Shown piece by piece: positions 20,191-31,455 of a stretch of 43,010 nucleotides of DNA. Origin of the DNA: Allomyces macrogynus ATCC 38327 (taxonomy: Eukaryota > Blastocladiomycota > Blastocladiomycetes > Blastocladiales > Blastocladiaceae); NCBI GenBank assembly GCA_000151295.1, contig GG745341.1, positions 361,237 through 404,246 of the forward strand. The letters run 5' to 3'. Within the stretch, counting starts at the first letter, position 1; each line of letters starts with the position of its first letter. A program made the position numbers and the translations under genes. The notes under the pieces were generated by a model. That model did no database searches, was not told where the DNA came from, and saw nothing but the letters and a program-made list of their open reading frames with translations.

Positions 20191-20883
20191 TTACAGCTCT
20201 TGCTGCTGCTTCTGCTGGCGCGCCGCCTCGGAAATCTCGAGCGCGCGGGCCGCGGGCGACGTTGCCGGGTTGGGCCAGAACGACTCGTTGTGCCACTGGC
20301 GGCGCTGCGCTGGCGTCATGTTGCCAATCGGGCCACGCAGCGTGCCCTTATTGAGCTCGGCCAGGTACGCGGCAAACGCGAGACCGGCACCGAAACCGGC
20401 CATGGCGCCAAAGGAGCGGCCTGGATAGGGTGGAAAGCGAACCGGGTAAGTGAGTCTGCGCATGCGTGGTTCGGTGCGGGCTTGACGACGGCAAGAACGT
20501 ACGGTGCAGACCAATCGCAAGACCCGTCATCAGACCGCCAAACGCCGACCCCCACTCGTCCTCCTTGTGGCGGTACTGGTTGAACGCGCATGCGCTTGCG
20601 GCAAAGATGGCACCAAGCGCGGCTAGATATCGCGATCACGGGAACATACGGATCAATCGCAGGTGGCGTTGGGTGGGTAGGTGCGTCGCGGCGGGTACGC
20701 ACCGCCCTGCGTTGTGGTCGTGGCCAGGACACGGGTAATCGACGAGCCCTTGGGCACCGAGTTGTTCCACGAGATGGTCGCGGCACCGAGGACAAGACCG
20801 ACGAAACCGGTCTTGGCGCCGAGCGTCGCGCCCTCGGCAACACAGGCGCGGTCCGGAACGGGCTCGTAGTGGTCGCCGGCCAT
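20191..20883 (-). CDS. Mitochondrial complex I accessory subunit, NDUFA11/Tim17-fold type
   Basis: Exons 20883-20703, 20622-20512 and 20420-20191 give 173 residues. Four hydrophobic, Gly/Ala-rich segments follow the Tim17/22/23 pattern: G-A-K-T-G-F-V-G-L-V-L-G, A-A-L-G-A-I-F-A-A-S-A-C-A-F, G-L-M-T-G-L-A-I-G and G-A-G-L-A-F-A-A-Y. R-H-K-E-D-E-W-G-S-A-F-G-G between helices 2 and 3 matches the conserved R-x-K-x-D-x-W-N-x-x-x-G-G of NDUFA11 (fungal 21.3-kDa subunit). The tail W-H-N-E-S-F-W is soluble and Gln-rich at the end. It is expected in the inner mitochondrial membrane arm of NADH:ubiquinone oxidoreductase. A Tim17-family translocase subunit is the alternative. Introns are 80 and 91 nt. Confidence 0.75.
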
Positions 20884-21490
20884 GATTGGTACTTGCGGTG
20901 CTGGACAAGCTAGATAGCGCGTGGTCGGGTTGGTTGGTGGTGCCGTTCAATCGCCGTGATCATTCGATTTGATCGCTGGCACCCACAATCAGCTGGAATT
21001 TGTCCGTAGACCGGGTCGGCTTGCGTTGCAGCTGGACGCGGCCGTTGCAAGCGGTCAGTTGGTCGTCGTTTGCAGCCGGCGTGCTCGAGCGGGCCAAAGT
21101 CGCGAAATGGCCGATGCAAAGGCGACTTTGCTGCCAAAAGGCATAGCACGTGTGTAGCATGCCACGAACATCGCCCTGATCAAGAGACGCGTTTCCCAGC
21201 CAACACTTGATCAACCTGTCCCCCGTTCCTGCAACAAACCAGCTGTCCTCGGCACGACATTGCTTGAGCACCCGCGCGACAACTTCCTCGACAACAACGG
21301 CTTATTTCGCACCAGGCGCGTGCCCTCTCCCTCTCCACCGAGCGCTTGTTCGACGACGGGGTGGCCGGCCCGTCGAGCTCACATCCTCGCTCTCTGCGCA
21401 CTCCCTGCTCTCCTACACCCCCGCTGCCCTCCAGACCGGGAGGCCCGTACAGACGTAGACCCCGTCGTAGACTCTTCCCCACCCAGTATC
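20884..21490. other. Divergent intergenic region, about 600 bases
   Basis: Between the complex I subunit gene and the M13 peptidase gene. Pyrimidine-rich before the peptidase start. No gene or RNA was recognised. Confidence 0.45.
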
Positions 21491-23908
21491 ATGACCATGG
21501 CACCGCGGCCGCGTTCCGGCTGCTCGGTGCAGCGCAGCGCCTCCAGCCGCCGCCTTCTCGCCCTGCTCCTCGCTGTCGGGTACATCGCGCTGGTCGCGAC
21601 GACGGCCCATGCCAACAAGGATCAGTTTTGCACGGCTCCCGCATGCCAGTCAGCCGGCGACTTTCTGACGCGCACCGTGAATATGTCGCGCAAGCGCAAC
21701 GAGACGTGTACCAATTTCCACGAGTCGGTCTGCGACGGGTGGCGGCAACTCGTCGACAAGCCGGATCACAGTGTGTTTCTCTTTCTCTGATCGGGATATC
21801 CGTTCGTGCTTACATTCGACTAATCATGTGGCCCGATAGTGTCGCGATTCAGCGTCCTGCCCAAGATCCATCGCGGCCACAAGGCGCGGCTGCGCGGTCT
21901 CGTCGAGGACCGGGGCTCCTCGGCGGCCGGCACGCCTGCGCTCAAGCAGCTGAGCACGCTCTACGACCAGTGTGTTGCGAACGCGTTTCCCGGACCCAGA
22001 GACGGTGCCCGAATTCAAGGCGGCCCTGGCGCGCTGGCGCGCCATGGACCTGTCCACGCCTTTGGGCGTGCACCGCGCCGTGCTCGAGGGCATGAAGACG
22101 GGCGGAAACTTTTTGTATGGGCTGACGGTCGACGCGAACAGCCGCAACAGCGACGAAATGGCCGTATGGGCCAAGCAGGGCGGGCTGTCGCTCGCAAGTC
22201 CAAAAGTACGTGCACCTCTTTTTCTCACGGTTCTCCTGATTGAATGCGAATATTGACCTGTGATTCGCCCGTGATGCAGCATTACACAGACCGTAAGTAC
22301 CGTTCGCTCTACCTCGACCTGCTGCAGCACCTCTTCGCCGACTTCCATCTCTCCGGCGACGCACATGCCGTGCTCGCGTTCGAGACGGAAATCGCGCGCA
22401 TTTCCGACTCGCCCACGAACCTGCGCAACCCGTACCACTCCAAGCCCGTGACCGAGGCCACATCCGTGTTCCCGGCCAAACTGCAGGCGCACTACACGGT
22501 GATCATGGACTCGCCGGCCTACTTTGCCTCGCTCAAGGACCTGCTCGCGCACACGCCCACGCGCACGCTCAAGCAGTACTTCCTCGTGCGGCAACTGCAG
22601 GCCATGCTCACGCACATGCACTACCAGCCAATGCTCGATTTCCGCGCCAAGGCCCTGCACATGAAGCCGCCGCCCACGGAAGAGTACTGCCTGTCGGTGC
22701 TCGATCGGTACCTGCCGTACCTGACGTCGCTCGCGCAGCTGCAGGACCGCGACGCGTACCCCGGTGGCAAGCAGGATTGGGTGCGGATGCAGACGGATGT
22801 TAAGGATATGGTGGAGCGCATGCGCGAGACATACTTGCAGGTCGTGCGTGAGAGCAAGTGGATGTCGCCGGCGACCAAGAATACGGCGCTCGAGAAGCTC
22901 GCCAACGTGAAGCTCGTCGTTGGTGGCGAACCGTGGATGCTCGATGAGCAGGCCGTGCTCGAGTTTTACCGCGCCTACTCGCGCCGGGTGTCGTGGTACG
23001 CGACGTTTATGAACTTCCGGATTCGCGACAAGATCAAGACGTGGCGCAAGCTCGGCGCGCCGAACAAGCGCGAGTCGGCGTACGTATCGTCATTTCTCTT
23101 GGATCAGCTGCCTGCGTTCGTCGAGACTAACGACTATGTCGCTAGCACCGCGCCCATGGTCGTCAATGCGTTTTACAGCCAGCCCAACAACCGGATCACG
23201 GTGCCGTTTGGGATTCTGCAATACCCGCTCTACCACGTCGACTACCCGCTGCCGATGAAGCTCGCCGGGATTGGCATGATTGTTGCGCACGAATTCGTAA
23301 GTTGTCCTTCGCGACCACTCTCTTCCCGCCTGCCATTCGTGCTGACTTGTCTTCTGCTCTGTGCAACAGACGCACGCTCTCGACTCACGCGGCCGCCGCT
23401 ACGACCTGAACGGCAACCTGGCCAACTGGTGGGCCGACAAGGACCTCGAGCAGTTCACGCAGAAGAGCGAGTGCTACGTCGACCAGTACAACGCGTTCAA
23501 GATCCACGGCGTCTCCGTCAACGGCCGCTTGACCAAGTACGCACCATCCCCACCCTTCTCCTGCACCCTCTCCACCCCCACTGACCCTCCCCTAGCGCCG
23601 AGAACATGGCCGACAACGTGGCCATCACTTTGATCCACCGCATCGCCGAACAAGCGCACTACTCGCCGCGCGTGCGTATTCTCAACGAGCACGGCACGCC
23701 GATGCCCGGCGCGCAGGCGTTTTTCACGGCCATGGCCGCCAACTGGTGCGTGCATTTTAACGTGGAGGCACAGAAGACGGCGCTGCTGCATGCCGTGCAC
23801 GCGCCCAGCAGCACGCGCGTGAATGGTGCACTGCAAAATTTGCCGGCGTTTGACAAGACATTCAAGTGCCCGAAGGAGACGAAGCGCGCGCGGTGCACTT
23901 TGTGGTGA
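21491..23908 (+). CDS. M13 (neprilysin-like) zinc metallopeptidase with one frame break
   Basis: Exons 21491-21770, 21840-22205, 22280-23296, 23370-23536 and 23596-23908. With one surplus base in exon 2 ignored, the total is 713 residues, typical for M13. An Arg-rich start precedes a hydrophobic segment (L-L-A-L-L-L-A-V-G-Y-I-A-L-V) ending A-H-A, a signal peptide or anchor, so the catalytic part is extracytoplasmic. N-terminal cysteines (F-C-x-x-P-A-C, T-C-x-N-F, V-C-D-G-W) follow the family pattern. The zinc site H-E-F-T-H is assembled across an intron at 23297-23369. The third ligand is in E-N-M-A-D-N. Substrate-binding N-A-F-Y-S and C-terminal R-V-N-G, F-K-C-P are present. In exon 2 the frame changes at TTT (21986-21988), between N-A-F-P and D-P-E-T. 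Neprilysins cut small peptides. The family is scattered in fungi. Confidence 0.88.
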
Positions 23909-23916
23909 GGGGAAAC

Positions 23917-23934
23917 GGGGGGGGGGGGGGGGGG
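23917..23934. repeat. Poly-G tract, 18 G
   Basis: Run of 18 G nine bases after the M13 peptidase stop codon, in the convergent gap with the TMX-like gene. Confidence 0.9.
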
Positions 23935-24054
23935 CGACTTGATAATAGCGGATTCTTTTAGCGAACTACAGTTGGGTGCGGGCACACCAGTGGAAGATAC
24001 ACGTTGTTTGCTAAGAAATATAGGAACGAACGACCGCAAAAAACGCTCTCCAGC

Positions 24055-24914
24055 TTAGTCGCGGCGGCGTCGCCGCGCGGCTGACGACGGCGTGCTCGCC
24101 TTGGCCGTCGACTGCGCGAGGGGCTTGTTGTCCTCCTCCTCCTCCGCAGCGTCGCGCTGCTTGGATGCGGCAGCCGCGGCCTGGTTCTTGGCCACGACGC
24201 GGTGATGCGGCGGCGGACGCACGGGCTCGCCGCCGTCAGGGATCGGCAGGATTTGCGCGACCAGGAAGAGCACGCCCAGAACAACGGCGGTGCCGAGAAG
24301 CGCGACGCACCACATGCTAGATTAATTGATTGCGTGAGTGCGAGAGCAGGGAGAAAGCGGTTCAGGAGCAAGGCGTACGGCATGAACTGGTTGAAGTACG
24401 CGGCCGTGTCGCGGAGCACTTGGCTGAACGTGCCGGCCAGGCCCAGGAACCGACCAAACCACGACATCGGCGACCACCACCACGCCCACGGCTCAATCTT
24501 CTCCCACTTCTTCTCGCGCACCAAATCGAGCAGTGCGTCCTTGTCGAACGACTTGACAATCTCGCGCACTTCCCCACCCTTGATATGGTAGAGCGTGGGC
24601 AGCCGCGAAATCAAGAATCGCGTCGTCGTCACGCCATTCTCGTCGACCGACAGCTTGCCGACCTTGATACTCGGATCCACGTCGTCGAGTGCACGCGCAA
24701 ACGCCTCGTACTGCGGCGCGAACCGCGAGCAGTAACCACACCACGGCGCATAGAACTCGACAAACCACTCGTCGCCCGACGCGATCAGTGCGTCAAAGTT
24801 GCCGTCGGTCAGCTCGATGACGCTGGGCACGGCTTGGGCTGCGTGGGTTGTGAGGAGGAAGGCTGCGAGCAGCGTCGCGAACAGCGCGGTACACAACCGC
24901 GCGAAGGACGGCAT
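24055..24914 (-). CDS. TMX-like ER membrane thioredoxin / protein disulfide isomerase
   Basis: Exons 24914-24379 and 24316-24055 (62-nt intron) give 265 residues. A signal peptide (about residues 1-28, L-F-A-T-L-L-A-A-F-L-L) is followed by a thioredoxin domain: V-E-F-Y-A-P-W-C-G-Y-C with active cysteines at 59 and 62, and the cis-proline region S-R-L-P-T-L-Y. The C-terminal part has one clear membrane span (L-L-G-T-A-V-V-L-G-V-L-F-L-V-A), then a cytosolic tail with acidic (E-E-E-E-D) and basic ends. The protein finishes with five Arg and an Asp, which could act as an Arg-based ER retention signal. Members of the TMX/PDI family form or reduce disulfides in secretory proteins. The C-G-Y-C motif differs from the usual PDI C-G-H-C, suggesting a different redox potential. 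Divergent from SRP14. Confidence 0.88.
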
Positions 24915-25174
24915 CGTGTGCGACAACTTGCAGCGGGAAATGGTCGGGGGAGGGCGGAGGATCGTCGCTGTCAACGAAACTGGAGCAAGAGTGGATCGAA
25001 GCCGCTCGCTGACTTGGCAGTGGCGACGTGCCGCGACCAACGTGACGTGAGCGATCCGCTGGCCCGATCCGCTGGCACGGCACTGATTCATTCCAACTGA
25101 AAACCAAAGCTAGTGGCCGCTCACGACCACCAGCACAGCCATCAAGCTGCTGCGACTCGCTGCAAATCAACGAC

Positions 25175-25803
25175 ATGACGCTCCTGGACAATGAGGAGGT
25201 GGGGTGATCCGATACCGCACGCTCCATCGCCGCCAACGAGGTCATTCAGCTCATTGCAGTCCATGCTTCTCACCCTACCAGTTCCTGACGCGGCTCGAGG
25301 CCGGCATTCGCGCCAACAAGGACTCCGGCACCATGTTCGTGACCATGAAGCGGTGTAGGTGACTTTCATCCCCGCGAACGGTTGTTGCAAAATATGAGTT
25401 GACACTGTGCCCTTGGCAACCGACCAGACTCGTGGGATGAGCGCCGAAAGGCCAAGAAGGCGGCCAAGGCCGCGAGGGCAGCCGACAAGTCCGGCAGCGA
25501 CGTGACCATGGCCGAGGCCGATGCACCAACGGCCGACGAGCCGACCGAGGGCAGCGCAAGCACGCAAGAGTACCCGTGCTTGATGCGCGCCGAGTACGGG
25601 CGCAAGTTCAAGATTAGCACCTTGGTCGGTACTCGTTGTTCATGTCCTGTTAGCGATTGTGGCGGTCGCTGATACTTTCTGTGCGTGGACGTGTCACGTA
25701 GATCCATCCAGACGACACGGACAAGTTTTTGGAACGATACGCGGGCGTGGTTAAGCGGTGTGCGGATGTTCTGTTTCAAACGACGGCCGAAGGCGCAGAG
25801 TAA
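25175..25803 (+). CDS. SRP14: Signal recognition particle subunit SRP14
   Basis: Exons 25175-25198, 25282-25354, 25428-25624 and 25702-25803 give 131 residues. The first exon is only eight codons (M-T-L-L-D-N-E-E), matching the family start. Joining gives F-L-T-R-L, then M-F-V-T-M-K-R-Y across an intron that splits the Tyr codon. An insert rich in Lys/Ala and acidic residues (about residues 38-75) follows. The second strand-helix unit is C-L-M-R-A-E-Y-G, K-F-K-I-S-T-L and I-H-P-D-D-T-D-K-F. SRP14 pairs with SRP9 (or SRP21 in yeasts) on the Alu domain of SRP RNA and causes elongation arrest during targeting to the ER. No single ORF covers the gene. It is convergent with the beta-helix gene. 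Confidence 0.9.
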
Positions 25804-26013
25804 ACCATTTTTGTGCTCTTTGTCGTACTCGTGACGGCTCGCGAAGGGTGGAGAGGGCTCTTTGGAAGTCCCGCACGACATGTCTCCTGAAGTCGGCCGA
25901 TTGATTTCAGGCCTGAGATGCACAGCAGCTCGCGACCAGAGTCCACAGAATCAAGGAGCAAAGAATGCCGTGCATAATTAAATACCAATCCCCAGTCCTC
26001 CTCCTTCCTCCCT

Positions 26014-26034
26014 CCCCCCCCCCCCCCCCCCCCC
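26014..26034. repeat. Poly-C tract, 21 C
   Basis: Run of 21 C (poly-G on the minus strand) six bases past the stop codon of the beta-helix gene, in the convergent gap with SRP14. Confidence 0.9.
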
Positions 26035-26039
26035 AAATT

Positions 26040-29000
26040 CTAGTCCTTCACGTCCTTGCCGCACCGTTTCCCGGACCCAGACCCCTCGCTCCTCGCCGTG
26101 GTCTCAGCCGTCACGACAATCGCCGGCTTCTCCCCGGGCAGCACGCCCGACCGCTTAATATCCGGCGCCTGCGCCGAGCTCGCAGCCGTGGCCTTCTTCC
26201 CCGCCGACGTCCCCAAATGGCCCGACGTGGTCGCTCCGCCCTGTTCTTGGTCACGCACGTGCACGTTCCCATTCGACCCGGCACTGATCTTGCCGACCGA
26301 GTACATGGACCCCATGTGCGCGAGCCGCTGCGAGATGACGGCCATGTTGTTGACCGACCGCGCGAGCACCGGGTGCCGCGACACGAACCGGCCAATGTAC
26401 CGCGCGCCCGTGTCGGTCAGGAGAATGATGAAGAAGAGGACGAGTAGCACGCCGAGCATGACGAAGGCGAGCGAGGCCATGGTGATGTCGAGCTTCGACT
26501 CAAACTACAAACGGCGAGCGTTGGTGAGCAGCGAGCATCGAGACAGAACTGATCCGACAGAAACATAAGGACACACATACGTTGGTCCGCATCGTGTCGC
26601 CGAGCGAGAACCCGCTCATGAGCAGCAAGATCATGAGCAAAAAATCTTCGGCGCGGTTGAAGAGCCGGTTCTTGAACGGCTGCGTCGAGTACTGCACGAC
26701 ATAGATGATGTAGAAGAAGACGCACAGCACCATCGAGTGCACGTCCTCCTTGGTCGACAGCAACACGTCGAACAGCGTCAAAAGCAGCTTGCGGAACGTG
26801 AGCACAATCTCGTAGTACCACAGCGTCGGCTTGAACGCACGATACAGCTCCTTGACCAGCGGGTACTGCGGGTCGACGGCGAGGCGCTTGCGCGCGTACC
26901 ACAGCAGGCCCACGCAGAGTGCCGGAAGCCCGACCACGTACAAGACGATCACGATCCAGGCTAGTTTTGAGGTGGAGGGCGGTTGATGAGCGAAGGCACG
27001 CACGTGAGATAGACCTTGGGGTTGATGTGTGCATACCAAACGCCATGAACGGAATATGCGCCGAGCTGCCGCAAACAACGTCGGGCGCCGCAGCAAGAAC
27101 GTTTGAGCTGCCGATTTGGATGCAACTACAGAAACCAGGACCGTGAGTACACTGTTCACTCGCACATCAAAGCACCATCGCCAATACGCACTTGACCAAG
27201 TTGAGCGAGGCCTTGGCGACCATCAGGTACCCCCACAGCAGCACCCAAATCAGCGCCGATACGGTACGCCAGTTCCAGTACGACGGGACGGGCGTGCGCG
27301 CAATCAGCAAGTAGTAGAGCCGCATGATCGTGTAGCAGGCAAACACGCCCATGATGGGCGTCGACGGCGCATAGTACTCGTAGGCGAGCCGCTGCAGCGG
27401 GTTCAGGTTCATGACACACCGCGACCGGTAGTCAGTCGAGACCATCCAGTCGAACCCGAGGTTGATGGTCGACAAGAACGCTTGCGCCGAAATGCGCTGG
27501 TCGGCCGACATCAGGATCAGTGCCGCTTGGATGAAGAAGACGAGCGACTTGGGGATACCGGCTTCCGTCAGACGCGGGAATCGAATCACTACGAAACAGC
27601 AACCGAAAGTGAGTCCACTGGCCCGATCAAAGCGGCGAGGCTGGGCAGGAAATAACGTACAGAAGGCCGAGTAGACGAAACCGGCCGTGAGCGGGATCAG
27701 CAACCAGCCGGGCGTCGTCGACGAGCAGTCCTGACACTTGTTGCTCCACTCACTATTGAACTCCAAGGTCAGCCTCCTTTCTCGCCGACGGCAGACCAAA
27801 TAATAGCAGCGTACCTGAACCCGTCGGCGCACTTGGAGCACAACCGGCCCGACCGGTTCACATCGCACTTGGACTTGCCGACGCAGTTGCCCGGGCGGCA
27901 CCGGTACAGTTTCGGGTCTTTACTCGTCACCGACTCTGGATCGAGCCACCACCCTTCGCTAGCCGTGATGTTGGCGCCACCCGGACAGTCGCCACCCGTC
28001 GGGCACGTCAAGCACGCCGCGTCCGGGATCAGCGAGTAGGTCCCGGCGTCGCACACTTTGCACATGTACGACGGGTCGCTATCGGCCGACGTTTTCGTGT
28101 AACCGGGCCCGCACGAGACAATTGTGATTGGATAGTTCAAGCTCGGCAGCCCGCTCGCCGAGACTTGCAACGTATAGCTTTGCGTTAGCGTGCCCGTGAC
28201 GGCCAAATTGTCAAACAGCACGTAACCCTGCTGGAACCCTTGCCGGAAAATGGTCGATCCGACGGTGAGCCCGTTCAGGCCGGCAATCTGCGCAATCACT
28301 TGCTCGACCGTATCGAGTGCCGTGTTGTTAAAGTAGTCGACGAGCCGCAGCTGCAGCGAGAACATGTCCTTTGGCGAGTAGCTCGTTTGCAGCGGCAGGA
28401 CATTGACCATGCGCCACGGCTTGGTCGCTTCGATCGGCCCATAAAGCGCCGTGTTGTTGGTGAACGTGACGCCCGAATAGGCCACAAGCCGTTGCCAGAC
28501 GTTGTAGAAAAAGGCGGCGCCGGCACGCGCCGAGTTGTCCGCAATCGACCCGCCGGAGATCACGTTGCTGCTCGACGTCGACTCGTAAAAAACGGCGCCG
28601 CCAAACATGCCCGTGTTGCCGACAAACTGCGTGTTTAAGTCGGCCGAGAACCCGTTGGCACTGGCTGCGTAAATTCCGCCGCCAAGCGTCGCCGTGTTCT
28701 GCAACAGCGTCGCGCCGTGCAGCGCGACCGTGGCTTTGGCGTAGAGTGCGAGCGCGCCACCGTTCTTGCCCGTGTTCGACTGGAACGTGGTGCCGTTGAC
28801 GATCGCGGTCGAGCTACCGCCCGAGTAGAGCCCGCCACCGAGTCCGCTAGCCACGTTGCGCAAAAGCTGCGTGTTGACGAGCGTGAGCTGCGAGTTCTGG
28901 TCGATCTGGATCGCGCCGCCGTCCGTGGCCGCGACGTTGTTCTGCAGCACCGAGTTTGTGATCGTCAGCAGCGCGCTGTTCTGCGTCTTGGCGCACCCGC

Positions 29001-30633
29001 CGTCGAGCTGCGCCGTATTGTTGGTACACATGAGCCGGTCGGCCGTGACGACCGTCGAGTCCTCGAACAGCAACCCGGCACCGTAAATCGACGTGTGGCC
29101 CGCGACCGTCGTGCCCGTCAAATTGTACTTGGCGCTTCCACGGCCGTAAATCGCGCCCCCACCACCGGGCGCGTAGTTGCTGTAGAACGATGAGTCGACA
29201 ATTGTCGGCATGACCGACGACTCGGCATAGATCGCGCCGCCGACGCCACCGGCCGTGTTGTTGATGAACGTGCAGTTGCTGTAGAGCGACATAACGGAAA
29301 TTGAGAAGACAATGGCGCCCCCGTTCGTCTCGGCCGAGTTGTTGATGAACCGCGAGTTGTAGAACTTGACTTGATCAGCATTGTAGTGGTAGACGGCGCC
29401 GCCGCGCTGGCCCACCGAGTTTTGCACGACCACGTTCCAAAACTCGGTCGTGCTCGTGGACCCTGTGTCGATCGTACCGCCAAACTTGGACCCGCAGTTG
29501 TTCCACACGCAGTCGTAAAACCGGCCGTCGCTCGTGCCTTCGGGGACCACGGAACCGCCAAACGACGCGGCGCGGTCGTTGGTGAATTTGCACTGCCGGA
29601 AGACTAGATGACGCGCGCGAAAGCCGGTCAATCGACTGCAAAGCACAACAGGGTCGGCAGCGAGATCGTACCCGGCGCGGCGCCGTTCTCCAACCATACG
29701 CTCCCGGCCGCCTGGTTGCCGTAGTTGTTGTTGAACGTGACGTTGGTGAAGCGCGGGCTCGAGTTGAGAATGTAGACGGCGCCGCCGCCCTCTGCAAATG
29801 TGCCAGCTGGCGAATGGGTGGAGAGAAACGAAGACGCGGTCAGTTGTTGTCACGATCAATGAAGGCTCCAAAGCCGGGAAGCGCACCAGCGGTTTCGTTC
29901 GCGGCCGCAATCGCTTGACAGGATTCAAAGACCGAGTTGTAGAAGCTCTAACATGACAGATGAGAGATACGTGAGCAGAGGAAAACCGAGCCTTGATTGC
30001 GAGAGTAAAGCGTACCAGTGACGCGCCCGTGTAGAGAACGCAACCACCGCTAATGGCCTTGCCACTACAATCCACGATCTGGGTCAGCGCACCGTTTCCA
30101 CCTCCCACGACAGAACGGAAAAAAAAAGAACACACTTTCGCAACGTGACACCGTCGACCCACCCATCCTCGCCACCGCCAAGGTTGAAAATCCGGGCTGA
30201 CACGGATCCATCCAAGAACGTTGCACCAGACCCGCCGGTCGAGTTGAAGCTATTCGGCGAAGACGGTGATCAGCGTTTCTCTCGAGCCCAAACCACCGCA
30301 CACTGGCGCGACAGGAACGTACTAGAGCGTCTTGCTCGGGAACGTGAGCGCCGTGTTCCCCGCGCCCGAGTAGACGCCCGGCTCGAGGTAGACCGAGTCG
30401 CCGCTGGCCGTGCGGCCCACTGTATATGCAATCGTGCGACACGGAGAGCCTTGCGGCCCGCATGATCCGTTATCGGTGCCGGTGGGCGACACGTAGAAGG
30501 TTGCGGCATGGACCACCGACACGGTGAGCACGAGGGTCACGACGACGGCCGTTCGGATCCGGTGCCATGTTCGAGCCAGCGGCAGTGGCGGTACTAGCGG
30601 CGCGCGCCGACGAGATCGTGGTGGAGAGGCCAT
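26040..30633 (-). CDS. Giant beta-helix ectodomain / multi-TM membrane protein (11 exons)
   Basis: Exons 30633-30323, 30249-30134, 30101-30016, 29947-29887, 29806-29672, 29603-27815, 27752-27661, 27588-27192, 27125-27037, 26960-26581 and 26504-26040 sum to 1,306 residues in frame. An N-terminal hydrophobic segment (V-V-V-T-L-V-L-T-V-S-V-V) is the signal or anchor. About 14 rungs of a right-handed beta-helix follow, each near 24 residues with G-G-A-I-Y or similar and N-N-T-A, like Pmp/pectate-lyase-type repeats. A Cys-rich module (C-x-x-C, C-R-P-G-N-C, C-S-K-C-A-D-G-F) comes next. The last 480 residues hold some seven or more hydrophobic helices, including the conserved-looking W-Y-Y-E-I-V-L-T-F-R-K-L-L and Q-P-F-K-N-R-L-F-N. 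They resemble TRP-like membrane regions of protist beta-helix proteins. The tail is cytosolic and Ser/Ala-rich. The second intron (30133-30102) would be only 32 nt; that join is doubtful. An upstream in-frame ATG at 30783 is possible. Function: surface receptor, adhesin or channel (inference). Confidence 0.8.
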
Positions 30634-31455
30634 CGGGGCGGCTGGATGTGGGGGCTGGGAGAGGGTGGCGCGGCACAAGGGCGCGCGGGCGAAGCCGGTG
30701 GACGGAGATGCACGGGGTCGGAACGCGCCGTGTTCCCGAACGAGGAAGTGCGCGCGTCGAGCGCGCAGGGTAAGAGACGGCAATCAATAGGATGGGGACA
30801 GGAGAAGGGGTAGGTGCGGGTCGTCTCCAGGGGCGGACGCGGTAGCGCAGGTCGGGTCGTTGAGGCACCTGCCAGCAGGTACGTCGTCGGGATCCGGCGC
30901 GACAAGCAGCGCGGTCGCGAGCGGCGAATGCGCTCAGTCGGAGAGGAGGATTGCAAGGACTTGTAGGCGCGGCTCGAGGTAACTAGCCAGGCGGGATGGG
31001 GAGGAGCCGCGGGCCACGATACTTTGCGCGGTCGGCCGCACTCCCAGTCCTTGGCACCCCTTTGCACTCGGAACAGTCGTGGTGACTTCGCCCAACCAAC
31101 CACGCTCGAGCCATGTGTCCGTTTGAACGCCATGCCGTCCGGCTCGATTCGCCTCGATAGCCTCTGGTGCAGCGCGGCTCGATCCACAAGCTTGCTGCAC
31201 GACAATGACCGCACGGTCGAGACGAAGAAAGGAGACACGGTCGGCGATGTACACGTGTGTCTCCCGACACGTCTCACACGCTCCACATCACGGCATCGGC
31301 CTCGTCGATCCAACGCCCTCGTCCTCGTCGTTGCAACGTCCTCGTCGCGCGGAACGCTACCAGGCTCCGGTGTGCCGGGTGCGGGGCGGTGTCAGACGCG
31401 ACCCCCAATCTCAACGCCCCTACGACTTATTCTCTATTTCATATAGTCGATGCTT
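30634..31455. other. Intergenic region between two minus-strand genes
   Basis: About 820 bases with the promoter of the beta-helix gene and the 3' end of the SPRY gene. Plus-strand open frames here extend antisense into the SPRY gene and look like GC-rich shadows. Confidence 0.45.
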
